Shown here: piece after piece, positions 12,425 through 23,113 of the stretch
Position numbering within the stretch: position 1 is the first letter of the stretch
Layout: the number at the start of each line of letters is the position of its first letter
Assembly: GCF_001638985.1 (NCBI RefSeq)
Contig: NW_017265139.1
Span: forward strand, 1,240,001-1,304,000
DNA: 64,000 nucleotides
From: Phycomyces blakesleeanus NRRL 1555(-)
Lineage: Eukaryota > Mucoromycota > Mucoromycetes > Mucorales > Phycomycetaceae
Direction: 5' to 3'
The notes under the pieces: model-generated
The model's input: only the letters and a program-made list of their open reading frames with translations
Told to the model about the DNA's origin: nothing
Databases searched by the model: none
Translations under genes and position numbers: made by a program

Positions 12425-13656
12425 ATGTTACCATCTTACACAGGCTCAATGAGCATTGATTCGAACGATGCCAGCGACTCCTTATCAATTGGCGACGCTG
12501 GCTCCAGTCAAGACATAGGAGTCCAATTGGCATCCTTGACCGGATTATCTACCATTACTGTTGGAGAAATTCTGGAGAAATACCAGAATAACGTTGATCT
12601 ATTAAAACACATCCTCATCGCAAAAACCCAAGAAGACAAAGTAAGTTTTCAGTATCTATTTTCTGATACTACAATTAGCAACCAAGTAGTAATGAGAAAA
12701 GGAGGTGTACTTATTTAAACTTCTGTTGCTCATTATAATAGAGACGTACTGCTGAAGAGATTAGACTTGCTGAAGAAGCACGACTACAGAATAAATACCT
12801 TGATTTCGAATTAAATCATCACAGACGGTCCAGGAGTGAGCCGTCCTTCTCCCAGGATTTGCATCATGAGCCATCAGGTAAAAATAGCTTTCTATCTTTA
12901 GTTATTTAAATATATTTCGACTGCTTTAAAAAAAATCATTCTAAAAAAATCTTTCTTTTTATTTTATTTTATTTTATTTACTAATTATAATTCCACTCTA
13001 AAGCAGATCCTCTGATGTTACCAAACACAAGTGACATTGATACCAGCTGGTTATCATCCTTACAAGCCGGGAGTGATATCTCTGCGATGTCTCCATTTGC
13101 AACTGGCTCTAGTCTACATGACTTTAACAGCCCTCCATCACCATCACAGTCAATTATTCTACCTTCTCCTTATATGTCCTTCGATGTACCATTTTCCAAC
13201 CTTTCGCTCTCTGTTGCATCATCCCCTGAGCCAATTGAACTTGCCCAGAGTCTGACAATGTCTCCAAAGGCATCTGAGTCTCAAGCATCATCCCCCGGAT
13301 CATCGTCCCTCTCTAAAACAAGGTATAAGAGAAGATCGTTCACCGAAACTTTGCGCCCAGAGGGTCGAAACAAACTGTCTGGAAAATCTATAAGAAAATC
13401 CAGAAAGAGTATAACCCCCCCTCTTGAGGAGGAGGAGGAAAACAAAGCTAAAGACAAGCAAGATAATGAAGAAGTATCTCCACAGTCACTGGATCACAAT
13501 ACTGTTATGGAGGCCCTTCGTGCAAAGCTGCGCCGGTCATCACAGAACCAGAAATCATCCAAAGAACGTACCCCACCAGCCTCCAGTACCAGTGTACTTT
13601 TCCTTGACTTGCACAGCCGACGAAAGACGTTTCCTGGACGTAGAAACCAATCTTAG
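12425..13656 (+). CDS. Ser-rich protein of unknown function with a short helical region
   Basis: I do not recognise the family. Exon 1 (12425 to about 12640) gives an N-terminus rich in Ser/Asp and a helical stretch (GEILEKYQNNVDLLKHILIAKTQEDK). Exon 2 (about 12742-12878) continues as an amphipathic, possibly coiled-coil segment (RRTAEEIRLAEEARLQNKYLDFEL), followed by HHRRSRSEPSF. Exon 3 (from about 13004) is Ser/Pro-rich with many SP sites, then a basic patch (KTRYKRRSF, KSIRKSRKS), an acidic EEEEE run and a second basic helix (VMEALRAKLRRSS). The composition suggests a nuclear regulatory or phospho-regulated protein, but that is inference only. The 3' end is uncertain: a possible intron at about 13568-13620 would shift frame and extend the protein past 13656. 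Confidence 0.7.
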
Positions 13657-16600
13657 TACAAACAGTCTCGGCCTCTGCAATTTTCCTTTCACTACATTGA
13701 TTTATTTATTCCTCTTGTATGTTCTTTTATTTTTTTTCTTACATTATGTATATGTTTTTATTATAAGCCAAAGATACGCTCTTACACACACCCATATATA
13801 CATATACACACATATATACAGTCCCTCCACATAACACACAAACACGTAGACAGAGTGTTTTATTCTTCTTCTTTTTTCTCTTTTACATATGCCACTCTAT
13901 TTTTCTTCTTATTATTGACAACTCATTTAAGCCTGTATCATAGCAACATATTTTTTTTTCTTTTTCACTTTTCTATTGTATTTTTCTTATATAAAAAACA
14001 AAAACTTGTTAACAAATGTAGTTGACATCATATATGCTTTTCTCCTTTTTTCAAACCTTATATTTATATAAACATTTATACAATTCGTTAGTGCTACAAA
14101 ATATCTATTTATTCCACGTTACTGTTACTCAAAGATTAATTGTTGTTATGACAAAAAAAAATACATTATAGTTGAAGTATACCCAAACATACGCGTAGGA
14201 ATATGTATATGTATACGTATATCTATACATATATGTATGTGTATATCCATTTATTATGTTGTACGCCTCTCCATCATTATAAAATAAAGGAAGAAATAAG
14301 GTCATAAGCTAGACTGGGTACAGCTGCAGCTTTCGTTTTATTTGTGATCATTCTTTTAAAATAATAATAATATACCTCTTGTAAGCTATATTGTAATGAC
14401 ATGAGCCCACTCAATAAAAAAAACATAATATGAATATTGATACAGCCACATTGTCAGACCTTCTGTATGACCATATATTTTTTTCTGATCACAATAGCAA
14501 ACAGAACAAACCTTTTTTATACAAATATATAATATCTATATGCTTATATATCTGAGAAAGAAGAATTGATATACTATATTGTGTACGCCCATAACTGTGC
14601 CTGTGTCTATCTGATCTTCAATCTGATCTTCCACATCTTGACAAGACCCTGGTACCGTTTGAGAGGAGATGGCGGCTACCAAAACATCAAGCTTTCATAA
14701 ACCACAACCCCCGTAAAACTATGACTTTCCTCCTTCTCAAATTCTGTTGTTGTTGTTATTGCTGTTGTCTTTGCTGTTATTGTTGGAGCCAGGCGTATGT
14801 TTACTAAAGCAGAATTACAGAATCTTACAGCAACAGAAAGGCCGAATTTTTTTTATAATACATTTTCAAGATATCTTTACAATTGTCACAATGGCTGTAA
14901 ATGCTCTGGCTGTAAATACTTAACAATTTGGCCAATAGTATGGCCCGAATTCCAGAAAATATATATAATAAAACTAAAATTTTCAGGAACACGGTTATCC
15001 ACAGTTCTCAAAGAGACGGATAAAAAGTATCCCATCAATAAATTGATAAATAAGAGTAGAAACAAACAGAACAATATAAAATCAGATCCTGCTCGCGTGC
15101 CTTCTACCCAGTTGTCGGGATTCATGATCTCATGAGATCTCTAAATAAATCCCGAAAACCCAGGTAGTGCTAAAAATATAAAAATAGACAAAAAGAAGTA
15201 TATATATTTGTGTGAGTGTATTTTTATACACTTCAAAAAGCAAAATCAAAAACCCAAATCTTGAGTTTGTGTATATAAATAAATTGAGCACAAAAAAATC
15301 AATCTGAAAATGAATTTCTATTCCATTGTTCACAAACAGAAGAAGACGCAGTAAGCATATTAATTTTACAAAAATATTTATACATATATAACATATGCAA
15401 AGAATAGATAGAGAAAAAGCACCTTATACAATATAAGAGTCACTCACTTTGTTTTTTAGCTATATAATTATCTATCTATCTATCCACTTATCTATATTTT
15501 TCGATCTCTCTTTCGATCAATATTCTTCACTTTTTCTTCTTCTTCTCTTTCTTGATTATTTTTAACTAACCTAAACGAGCTTTAGAAAAACGCCACACAA
15601 TAGTTAAAACCTTGTTTTAATCATTCGTTTATTTTTTATTCAAATAATAATAAAAAAGGATTGTAATTAATAAATTGTAATAAGCCATATTTACACTTGC
15701 ACTTCTTCCTTGATTTCCGCAAAAGGAATTTATGGGACGGAGAGGCAGGTGATAGATGTGGTAACCTCAAACACAAGGATATCTACTGAATATTTTTTAG
15801 ATATATATTTTTTGCATCTGTGTGTTCCCAGGGTAGTTAAGAAAGCACTTTACTAGATCGGGATGCCTTGTGAAATACCCAAATAACATTAAAATTACAT
15901 CTGTTTCCCCAATTTTTCTCCAATATTCATTAGTTACAGTGACTTGACTCGAGAAATTCTTTTGAAATACTCTAAAGTTTAGCTATCAAGGCACAAACAG
16001 TAAGCCAAAAATGGACACTAATTAATGATTCCAAAAGTTAAAGCAGTATACACATTTGATTCATAGAAGAATATCAATAAAACGGTTAGTCAGCAGCATG
16101 AATTAAATATCATTACAATAAAGAATATAAATACAATTTAAACGCTTCTGTTAGTAGAGTCCTAATGACTTTGGTACACGAAACACCAAAGCATTAAAAA
16201 ACAGACAATCACTCCGCCTGTTGATGATATAAGGACGTTTTTACTTTTTTTTCCCTTTTTTTGCGTTCTACAAATGGACTTACGGAGTTAAAAGGCTTAA
16301 TGAAAAGCAAGATTTGTAACATTTTTAAGCAGTAAAAAAGTGTAGCAATTTTTTTTTTAGAAAAGAAAATCTGCTACAGCTTTAAAATAAAAAAATGTAA
16401 ACTTTTTAGTGTGGCTTTCTTTCAACTTCACTTTCTTTTCACGCACTCATCATCTCGAAATATTGAACTCCTTTCTTGGTATAGACTTTTATCTAAACCA
16501 AGACATTTTTTTTCATGTGAAACACAGAATTGTCACTTATCATACTGGTTAATCGTATATGAAATCAAGTATATATAATATGTATTCATACGTGTACTCA

Positions 16601-17456
16601 CAAAGTATATATATATCTATCTATTTGTCGGCTAAACTACCAACCCTATCGATGGATACGAATACATATACAACCATAAATAAGCTATACATAGATATAT
16701 GGGTGAGTACATACAATGGTAAATTTGAGATAAAACAATCTCTAATAGTACTAGTTGCTAATAGCCACCTCAACACACTCTCCTGTGATAGCCCAAGTGT
16801 CGAAGGATATTTTGTTTCATTCCTAATGGAAATAAATAGGTAGAAAAATAGACTCGATGACTTTTAATAAATATATAATAGAATACATAATTATTATTAA
16901 TACTTATGTAGGTCTTTTTCATACAAGTCAATTTCCTTTCATGCTCATTGCTCTCAAAGAGAATAATAATCACACACAAATGATTTTTAAATTGTATCTC
17001 TTTAGGATTCAAATAACTTGATTCACAAGAAGCCACATTTTCCATTTTCAGAAATGAGAAGGAATAAAAAGAAGCCAGTTTAAGATTACTAGAAGAAGCT
17101 TTTAAAAATAATCATAATCATACGCGGATTTTTTTTTGTAAATGATGCAAATATCGAAAACAGTAAGAAAAGTGTACAATGACATCTTTAATCAAATATA
17201 ATTGCCACTCAAACTTTAAAAAAAATGGCAAAAGGTAAAAAAAAAAAGTGTGTATGCTCAAAGGTACAATGTCCAATTTTTGATATTGAAATAACAAAAC
17301 ATTATCAGTGTTTAACATTTGATTCAGCAGCTTTTTTATTTTATAATCCACATATAGATATGTGTATATAATGTCTCTCTCTCTCTGTGTGTGTGTAAAT
17401 TAATTTAATTCTTTTTCATTTAATTCTTTTTAGAAAAAAAGAAAGAAAGAAATATG
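13657..17456. other. intergenic, repeats and UTR-like sequence
   Basis: Poly-pyrimidine and TATA-rich sequence following the 12425 gene. Two overlapping opposite-strand frames at 14797-15135 and 14886-15125 have no recognisable motif and are probably chance. CTAT/TATC repeats lie near 15465-15490. No convincing exon. Confidence 0.45.
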
Positions 17457-17775
17457 GTTGTCATGACAATAATTTTATTTATTTTTGTATCGAGGCATCC
17501 AGCTTATTCACCATGGTTCTAATTTCTTTTTTTAAAAACAGTTGTCATGACAATAGTTTTATTTATTTTTATATCGAAGCATCTAGCTTATTCACCATGG
17601 TCTCAATTTCTTTTTTAAAAAAAACAGTTGTCATGACAATAACTTTATTTATTTTTATATCAAAGAAAACTTATTTGCCATGGTTACAATTTTTTTAAAA
17701 AAAAATCGCTGTCATGACAATAACTTTATTTATTTTTGTACAGAGGCAGTTAACTTAATCACCACAACTATAATT
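17457..17775. repeat. four-copy 81-86 bp minisatellite, each copy headed by a palindrome
   Basis: Four diverged tandem units begin at about 17458, 17542, 17628 and 17709. Each starts with the palindrome TTGTCATGACAA (CTGTCATGACAA in the fourth), then a TTTTATTTATTTTT tract, then a CACCATGG-like block, then a T/A-rich tail. The spacing is 84, 86 and 81 bp. Unit 4 lacks the CCATGG block. Confidence 0.9.
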
Positions 17776-19419
17776 ATTATTATTATTCTAAAAAAAGGGT
17801 AATCATATATACTAATTTACAATTATGAAACTTATTGTACTATCATTATTATTAGAAGTAGTATTCTTCCCAGTGTTTATTGGTGCCTATATACGCTTTT
17901 TGGCAATAAAAAACATCGCCAATTGCTTTTATGGTTTTGACCTATTTTAAGTGTAAAAAAAAAGAAGAAGGAAAAGCTTGAAAAAATAAATAAAAAAAAA
18001 CACATTTTATTTCATTTGTCCTTTACAAGAGAAAAAAAAACAAAAAAAAATAGTTTATATATGAAAAGCGAGAAAAAGGGACGAATGGTTTGAAATTAAA
18101 TAAAAGAAAAAGAAGAGTGAGTACTATATAAAGGACATAATATATCGATAATAATGAATAGAAAAAGAAAAAAAAAGAGTATGTGGCCTGACAGAGTAAA
18201 TAAATGAACGTAGAGAGAGAGAGAGAGAAACTCTCCTCTTTCTCTCTTACGATTTTGCACTTTATTTTTGTGATATACAACATGAAAACAGTAAGCTTTA
18301 GAAGTTAAATTTGTTGCATTTTTATTTACATTGTCTACAGTGTAGAGACGAGAAACAGGGAATTTGAATGCATAAAATGTATATCAATTAGTAAGTACAA
18401 CAATAATAGAGTGATTTTTGGCTTTGTTCTGAATGATGAACAGGGTACAAATTCTGTACAAAGCTATACATTTGATAAAAAGTAGAATTTGGAATAGATA
18501 ACAAAAAAAGGGTACTTAATTTATCTTTTTTTGGAGATTGTAAATATAGATCAAGTACAAAGCCAAAAATAACAACCCCTTCAGGGAAAATAGTATAAAT
18601 TGAATAAAATAAATTATATTTTATTTTCGACTATAAATGTAGTTCAAATTATGCATATATTAACATATGGACTCATTTTTCTTAAAGAAGAAAAAAGAGT
18701 CAATCAATTTATTTAAATAAGTACAAAGTGATGATAATTTTCTTTAATGTACTTCTTTTCGTCTCGTTTTGTTTAGTGAAAACAAAAAACAAAAATAATA
18801 CTCAATTATATTTCCAGGAAGTCTACTTTAATAATTCATTAATTTTCATAAAAGCTTTTTGAAGGGAGACTATTCGTGAAAAAGAAATTCATGTACACCT
18901 CCACTTGTATCGTTACACATCGTCTTAGAGCATCCATAGCGCTGTGTATAAAATTTAGATAGACTTTCGATATCCATTAACCATCAAGATTTACAAATTT
19001 CCAAAATTTACACACACCGCTGTGGGTGCCCTTTGGAAACCCTCAAAATTATCTTAAGACATGTTTTTATAGCATACAGACTAGCCCATTTAATTGCAAA
19101 CCTATACTGGAGTTGTACTTTTTTTCTATTTGTATTTATGAAGCTTTTGGTATGTTCAGATTAATTAGAAGCTTTTAAATGAGTATGACAAAATGCAAAT
19201 TACATTATTTGTTTGCTTTGAGAGTTATGTGGAGTTAAATGATGTTTTTGACTTTTGACTTTCATTAGAGTTGTAAAGACATGTAAACATTTATCAAAAC
19301 GTTCACCTTATGGCTGAGTTGGTAATCGAATAACCAATTAACAAATACTCCAACTAGAGCTTCTGTGACCACTGTCATTGACCTGTGTTTACCCCTTTTG
19401 ACCCCTTAGCATTTCTAAC
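17776..19419. other. intergenic upstream of RRG9-like gene
   Basis: AT-rich with GAGA repeats near 18215-18230. Contains a small foldback element (18928-19031, separate entry). No coding signal. The reverse frame at 18023-18283 is Phe/Leu/Ser-rich translation of A/G-rich DNA. Confidence 0.5.
18928..19031. mobile_element. ~104-bp foldback/MITE-like element
   Basis: The left end GAGCATCCATAGCGCTGTGT and the right end, read on the other strand as GGGCACCCACAGCGGTGTGT, match at about 15 of 20 positions, giving terminal inverted repeats of roughly 28 bp. There is no coding capacity. The GAGCATC start resembles the ends of the 295-bp MITEs at 31607 and 35492. Confidence 0.6.
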
Positions 19420-20737
19420 ATGTCAATCTCATTAATTGGTTCATTATTCCGAAGACCAGCCTCTATTGGTGGATTACACGGATTGAATTTTTTAAAGAAT
19501 GTCTCACCAGCATTGACATGCACTGTTCAGCACACAAGTAGATTCTATTCGACAGAAAGTATTGAAACATCCGATGAACTCCTGTGGAGACCAAAAAAGA
19601 GAATCTCTCGGGAGACAATGGAGAAGATTAGAAGCCTTGCATCCTCTGTAAGTTTAATACCAGTTTTAAGCATTGTATTTTATTTTAGCTTACTTTTTTG
19701 GCTATCTAAAAAAAAATGCCTGTACACACATGATATATATATGATACTCTTTGTTATCCGTGTACTTACGTTTGTGTCCGTAAATTCTTTAGAATCCAGG
19801 TCAATATACTACAATGAGCATATCAACAGAATTCAAAATCTCTCCCGAGGCTGTGAAGCGAATTCTGAAATCTAGATTTACACCTTCTGACGAAGAGGCC
19901 AAGCGCCAGGAAAACAATCGTTACAAGGCCATGGGAGAACGCCGAAAGCAACTCAAAGATATATACGGTGAACCTGACCCTAGGGAAAGACAAGAAAGAA
20001 TTGCTAAAAGCCGTCAAACACAAGAAAATGAAACTTTTGGTGGATATGACATTAATGGGCGACCGGTACAAGCAAAGAGATTCACGAATAGTAATTACTC
20101 GAGAGAATCTAGTCTGGGTCAATTAAAAAAGACTGACTGGAGTAGGGACCGTCTGCCTAGACAGGATAATGAGGATCGTGGCGGTCGTGGTGGGGGCGAG
20201 AGATATGGTCAGATGTCTCGGGAGAGGAGTGGTAGTGCATTTGAAGGTCGAAGAGATTTTGGAGACCGTAAGCCTGCAAGAGGAGGATCATATGAGAATA
20301 GCAGCAGATCAGCTATGAACTGGAAAAATGAAAAATTTGGTCAGACCAATAACGACCGCGAGGGTAGATCTCGTGAAGGATATAACACAAGGCCGTCTTC
20401 TTTTGGAGACAGATCGGGCAAGACCAGCTGGGGAAATGACCGGTTTGGACAAAGATCCGAAGAAGGAAATGGTCAGTTCTCAGCCAAGCCTAGATTCGAT
20501 AAAGACAGACCTCGCTATGAAAGTAAACCCAGATTCGAAGACAAACCTGGCTACGAAGACAAACCCAGATTTGAAGGCAAGTCTAGATTCAATGAAGACA
20601 GACCTCGCTACGAAGACAAACCCAGGTTCGAAGGCAAGCCTAGATTCAATGAAGCCAAACCTCATTTTAAAAAGGGGGGAGGTTATAAAGAGAACCCTCG
20701 CTTTGCGCGCAAAAGAGGTTCTAAATCTGATGAATAG
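19420..20737 (+). CDS. RRG9: Neugrin/Rrg9-like mitochondrial protein with repetitive C-terminus
   Basis: The Rrg9/Neugrin family is required for respiratory growth and mitochondrial gene expression; the precise reaction is not defined. Exons 19420-19647 and 19793-20737 give 390 aa with an in-phase join. Residues ~1-45 look like a mitochondrial presequence (LFRRPAS, basic, no acid). The core LWRPKKRISRETMEKIRSL, then KISPEAVKRILKSRFTPSDEE, matches the Neugrin/Rrg9 domain. From ~residue 170 the protein is Gly/Arg/Asp-rich, and the last ~75 aa are a tandem repeat of KPRFE/RPRYED-type units (20475-20690). The repeat tail is unusual for the family and looks like an intrinsically disordered, RNA-binding-type extension. 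Confidence 0.85.
20475..20690 (+). repeat. coding minisatellite in RRG9-like gene
   Basis: Diverged in-frame tandem units encode KPRFE, KPGYE, KPRFE, KSRFNE, RPRYE, KPRFE, KPRFNE. The alternating unit is about 8-10 codons. Because the units are regular, other frames are also open (20328-20759 forward, 20480-20788 reverse), and I treat those as shadows. Confidence 0.85.
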
Positions 20738-21069
20738 ATGTGTAATTATTTCATTATAATAAAGCGCACATATTGCTTTAAGATTCAAACAACAACAACA
20801 AGAGCAACAAGAGCAACAAGAGCAAAAGCAACATAATAGTAATAATAAAACAATTGTATAATTAAAGTGTTGAATACGTAATTTAATGAATCACAAGTAA
20901 AAGGTAGAATAGGAAAAGAAAAGAAAATAAAAAGAAAAGGAGAGAGAGAGAGAGAGAGATGGTTTATTGGATTGATATGCTATACTATAGTGAAACCACT
21001 CGAAACACATAAAACCAGTTGATCGGATGCATGCAATAATGTTTTGTCTTTATCTTTAAATCTTTGTTT
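20738..21069. other. spacer between convergent RRG9-like and NHP6 genes
   Basis: 3' flanks of two convergent genes. It contains an ACAAGAGCA repeat (about 20788-20835) and GA repeats (20940-20960). No gene seen. Confidence 0.5.
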
Positions 21070-21513
21070 TTACTCTTCATCGCTCTGCTTGTCGGCAGCG
21101 GCAGCCTTCTCGCTCTCATAACGCTTCTTGTCGGCCTCGGCCTTTGCAATATAGGGCTTCTTGTCATCATCGGTCATGCTCTTCCACTTCTCACCAAGGA
21201 GCTTTCCGATAGAGCCTACATTTATTTATTTATTTAGAGAAGTAAAGATCAGTATGTGTGAATATTAATGTATAGATGTTGTTGTTTTTTATTAAAAAAA
21301 AAACAAATAAATAAATATAAAATATTTGAGAAACTTACCAAAGGTAGCCTCTGGGTTCTCTTCCTTGACCTGCTGTCTCTGGTCCTGGGAGAAGAACATG
21401 TAGGCAGACAAACCACGCTTGGGGGCGGAAGGATCCTTCTTAGTGCGACGCTTCTTGCCTTCGTCAGCAACCTTGGCGTTGCGCTTGGATACTTTGGTAG
21501 ATTCTTTGGCCAT
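21070..21513 (-). CDS. NHP6: NHP6-type HMG-box chromatin protein
   Basis: A non-sequence-specific DNA-bending protein acting on nucleosomes, in yeast with FACT. Exon 1 (21513-21339) and exon 2 (21215-21070) give 106 aa. A basic N-terminal tail ([23 protein letters not shown]) leads into a single HMG box (residues ~27-97: [45 protein letters not shown]). A short acidic tail (KQSDEE) ends it. One 123-nt intron interrupts the box between its first helices. Its size and single box fit NHP6A/B rather than larger HMG proteins. The codons look GC-richer than the surroundings (K as AAG, R as CGC), as expected for a highly expressed gene. Confidence 0.93.
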
Positions 21514-23113
21514 GTTTGTTTACTATTTTGATTTATTTTATTATATTTTGAAGAAAAAAAAAATGAGAAAAAAGTAAGGATTTTTTGTGTGGTATAAAGT
21601 AGTATGTGTGGACGCGTCCAGAGGGTTTAAGGATAAAGGGAAATTGAATTTTTGAATATTAAATACAAAAAAAGACTTTTTCTTGTTTGATGAAAGGACA
21701 TCAGGATGGGGTAAGGGTCAAGAGGATGTAGATGAGATGGGCCATAGTGTAAAGGGTGATGTGAAAAGGGAAGCACTACAGTCCCAAGAGACTTCTTCTT
21801 TGCGCGGAAGAATAATTTTTGGGGCTTCTGAAAAATAACATGGACTCACCTATTATTTGACTTTACGCTTATAGGGTCTCTTTCTCACTGTAGTGTGTGA
21901 GTTGTAGAGGGGGAGTAAGAGAGTGAGCAGTGTAGCGTGTGCGTGTCGCGGGGGGCGGCCTTCTTAGCACCCCAATTGAAAACGAGACGGAATATTTTTT
22001 CAGCCAATGGATGAGTCCGATTAATAGATACAGTCACACATCTCCCAGCCCTTCATATTCCGACTCCAATTCCCAAAGCAAGCCATCCAAAAAAGAATTT
22101 CCCCTTTTTTTTCATTTTTTTTTATTTTTGTTACTCACACATGCTTTCTCGTCCACAAGCCACCCTGGGTATAAACCTTGTGGGATTGTATTGGATCGTA
22201 TTGGATTGGCTTGGTTTGACTTTGACTTTTAAACATGGCAAAGTCAAAGTTAAAATCATACAAGTACAAAAAAAAAATTGATGCCAACAATTAGTTGATA
22301 ATTTTATCTTGATAATATACAAGTATATATATATATATATAAGTGAGAGAGAGAGAAAAGACAGGTATAATAACCAAGACTAGTAGAGATCAAATATTAA
22401 ATTACCGTGATTCTAGTGTATATATTTTCAAAGAAAGAAAGAAAGAAAAAAGGTTATTAATTAGAATATTCAATAATAAATTTCTTGTTTCAATATTTGC
22501 CTTTATGTATTTTCTTTCTTTCTTTTCGAATTTGTTGGTTTCTAAAGTAGCTTACATTGAATTGATAAAACTGATTATAGCTCTACTATCCATTGAATAT
22601 TCCTATTAGAATTATAATTATAAATACTATACCCTATACTTATATAATTGCCTTTATAAACGTTTAATAATAAATACAAATATGTTTGAATTTTGATTAC
22701 CAGATTGAATAAATAAATATAAAAAATAAAAGGTTCGATATCCAGATCTTGTAGTTTAATTGCCACAATTCATAGAAAGCTATTGATTTTGGATATCTAT
22801 TTATTTATTTAAAAAAAAAAAGTGATTATAGCCATACAATTTTCTTATATGAAAATAAAGCCGGCTTTTTTTATATATATATATTTATATACACATTTAA
22901 CGCCGCTAGTCTTTATAGACCTAAAAGATATAAATATATCTTAATAGATATCTTCTAAACTCATATTTCAATCAGCTTCTCTTCTCTTCTTTTATTTCTT
23001 TCTTTATTTCTTCCTTTTTAATTCATTGCCTGTCAATACTTATTCATTTTCAATTCATATCACAAGAAATAACCCAGATTCATACTAATAGTCTTGGCAG
23101 CAAATAGACATTA
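21514..23113. other. divergent promoter region between NHP6 and chitin synthase
   Basis: Upstream DNA of two divergently transcribed genes. A CCAAT-type sequence (CAGCCAATGG near 22000) lies about 500 bp upstream of NHP6, and CT-rich stretches at 22980-23030 precede the chitin synthase start. The frame at 21939-22232 has no recognisable domain. TA repeats occur at 22323-22342. Confidence 0.45.

Noticed and set aside
14797..15135. Overlapping opposite-strand frames as a novel gene
   Set aside because: No motif, no splice-linked partner exons, and AT-driven residue composition (Lys/Asn/Ile or Phe/Leu).
17457..17775. CRISPR-like array
   Set aside because: Units are directly adjacent and similar along their whole length, so there are no unique spacers, and the host is a eukaryote.
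20328..20788. Extra open frames on both strands over the RRG9-like tail
   Set aside because: The repeat unit is regular, so all frames stay open; only the frame continuing the Neugrin domain has family support.
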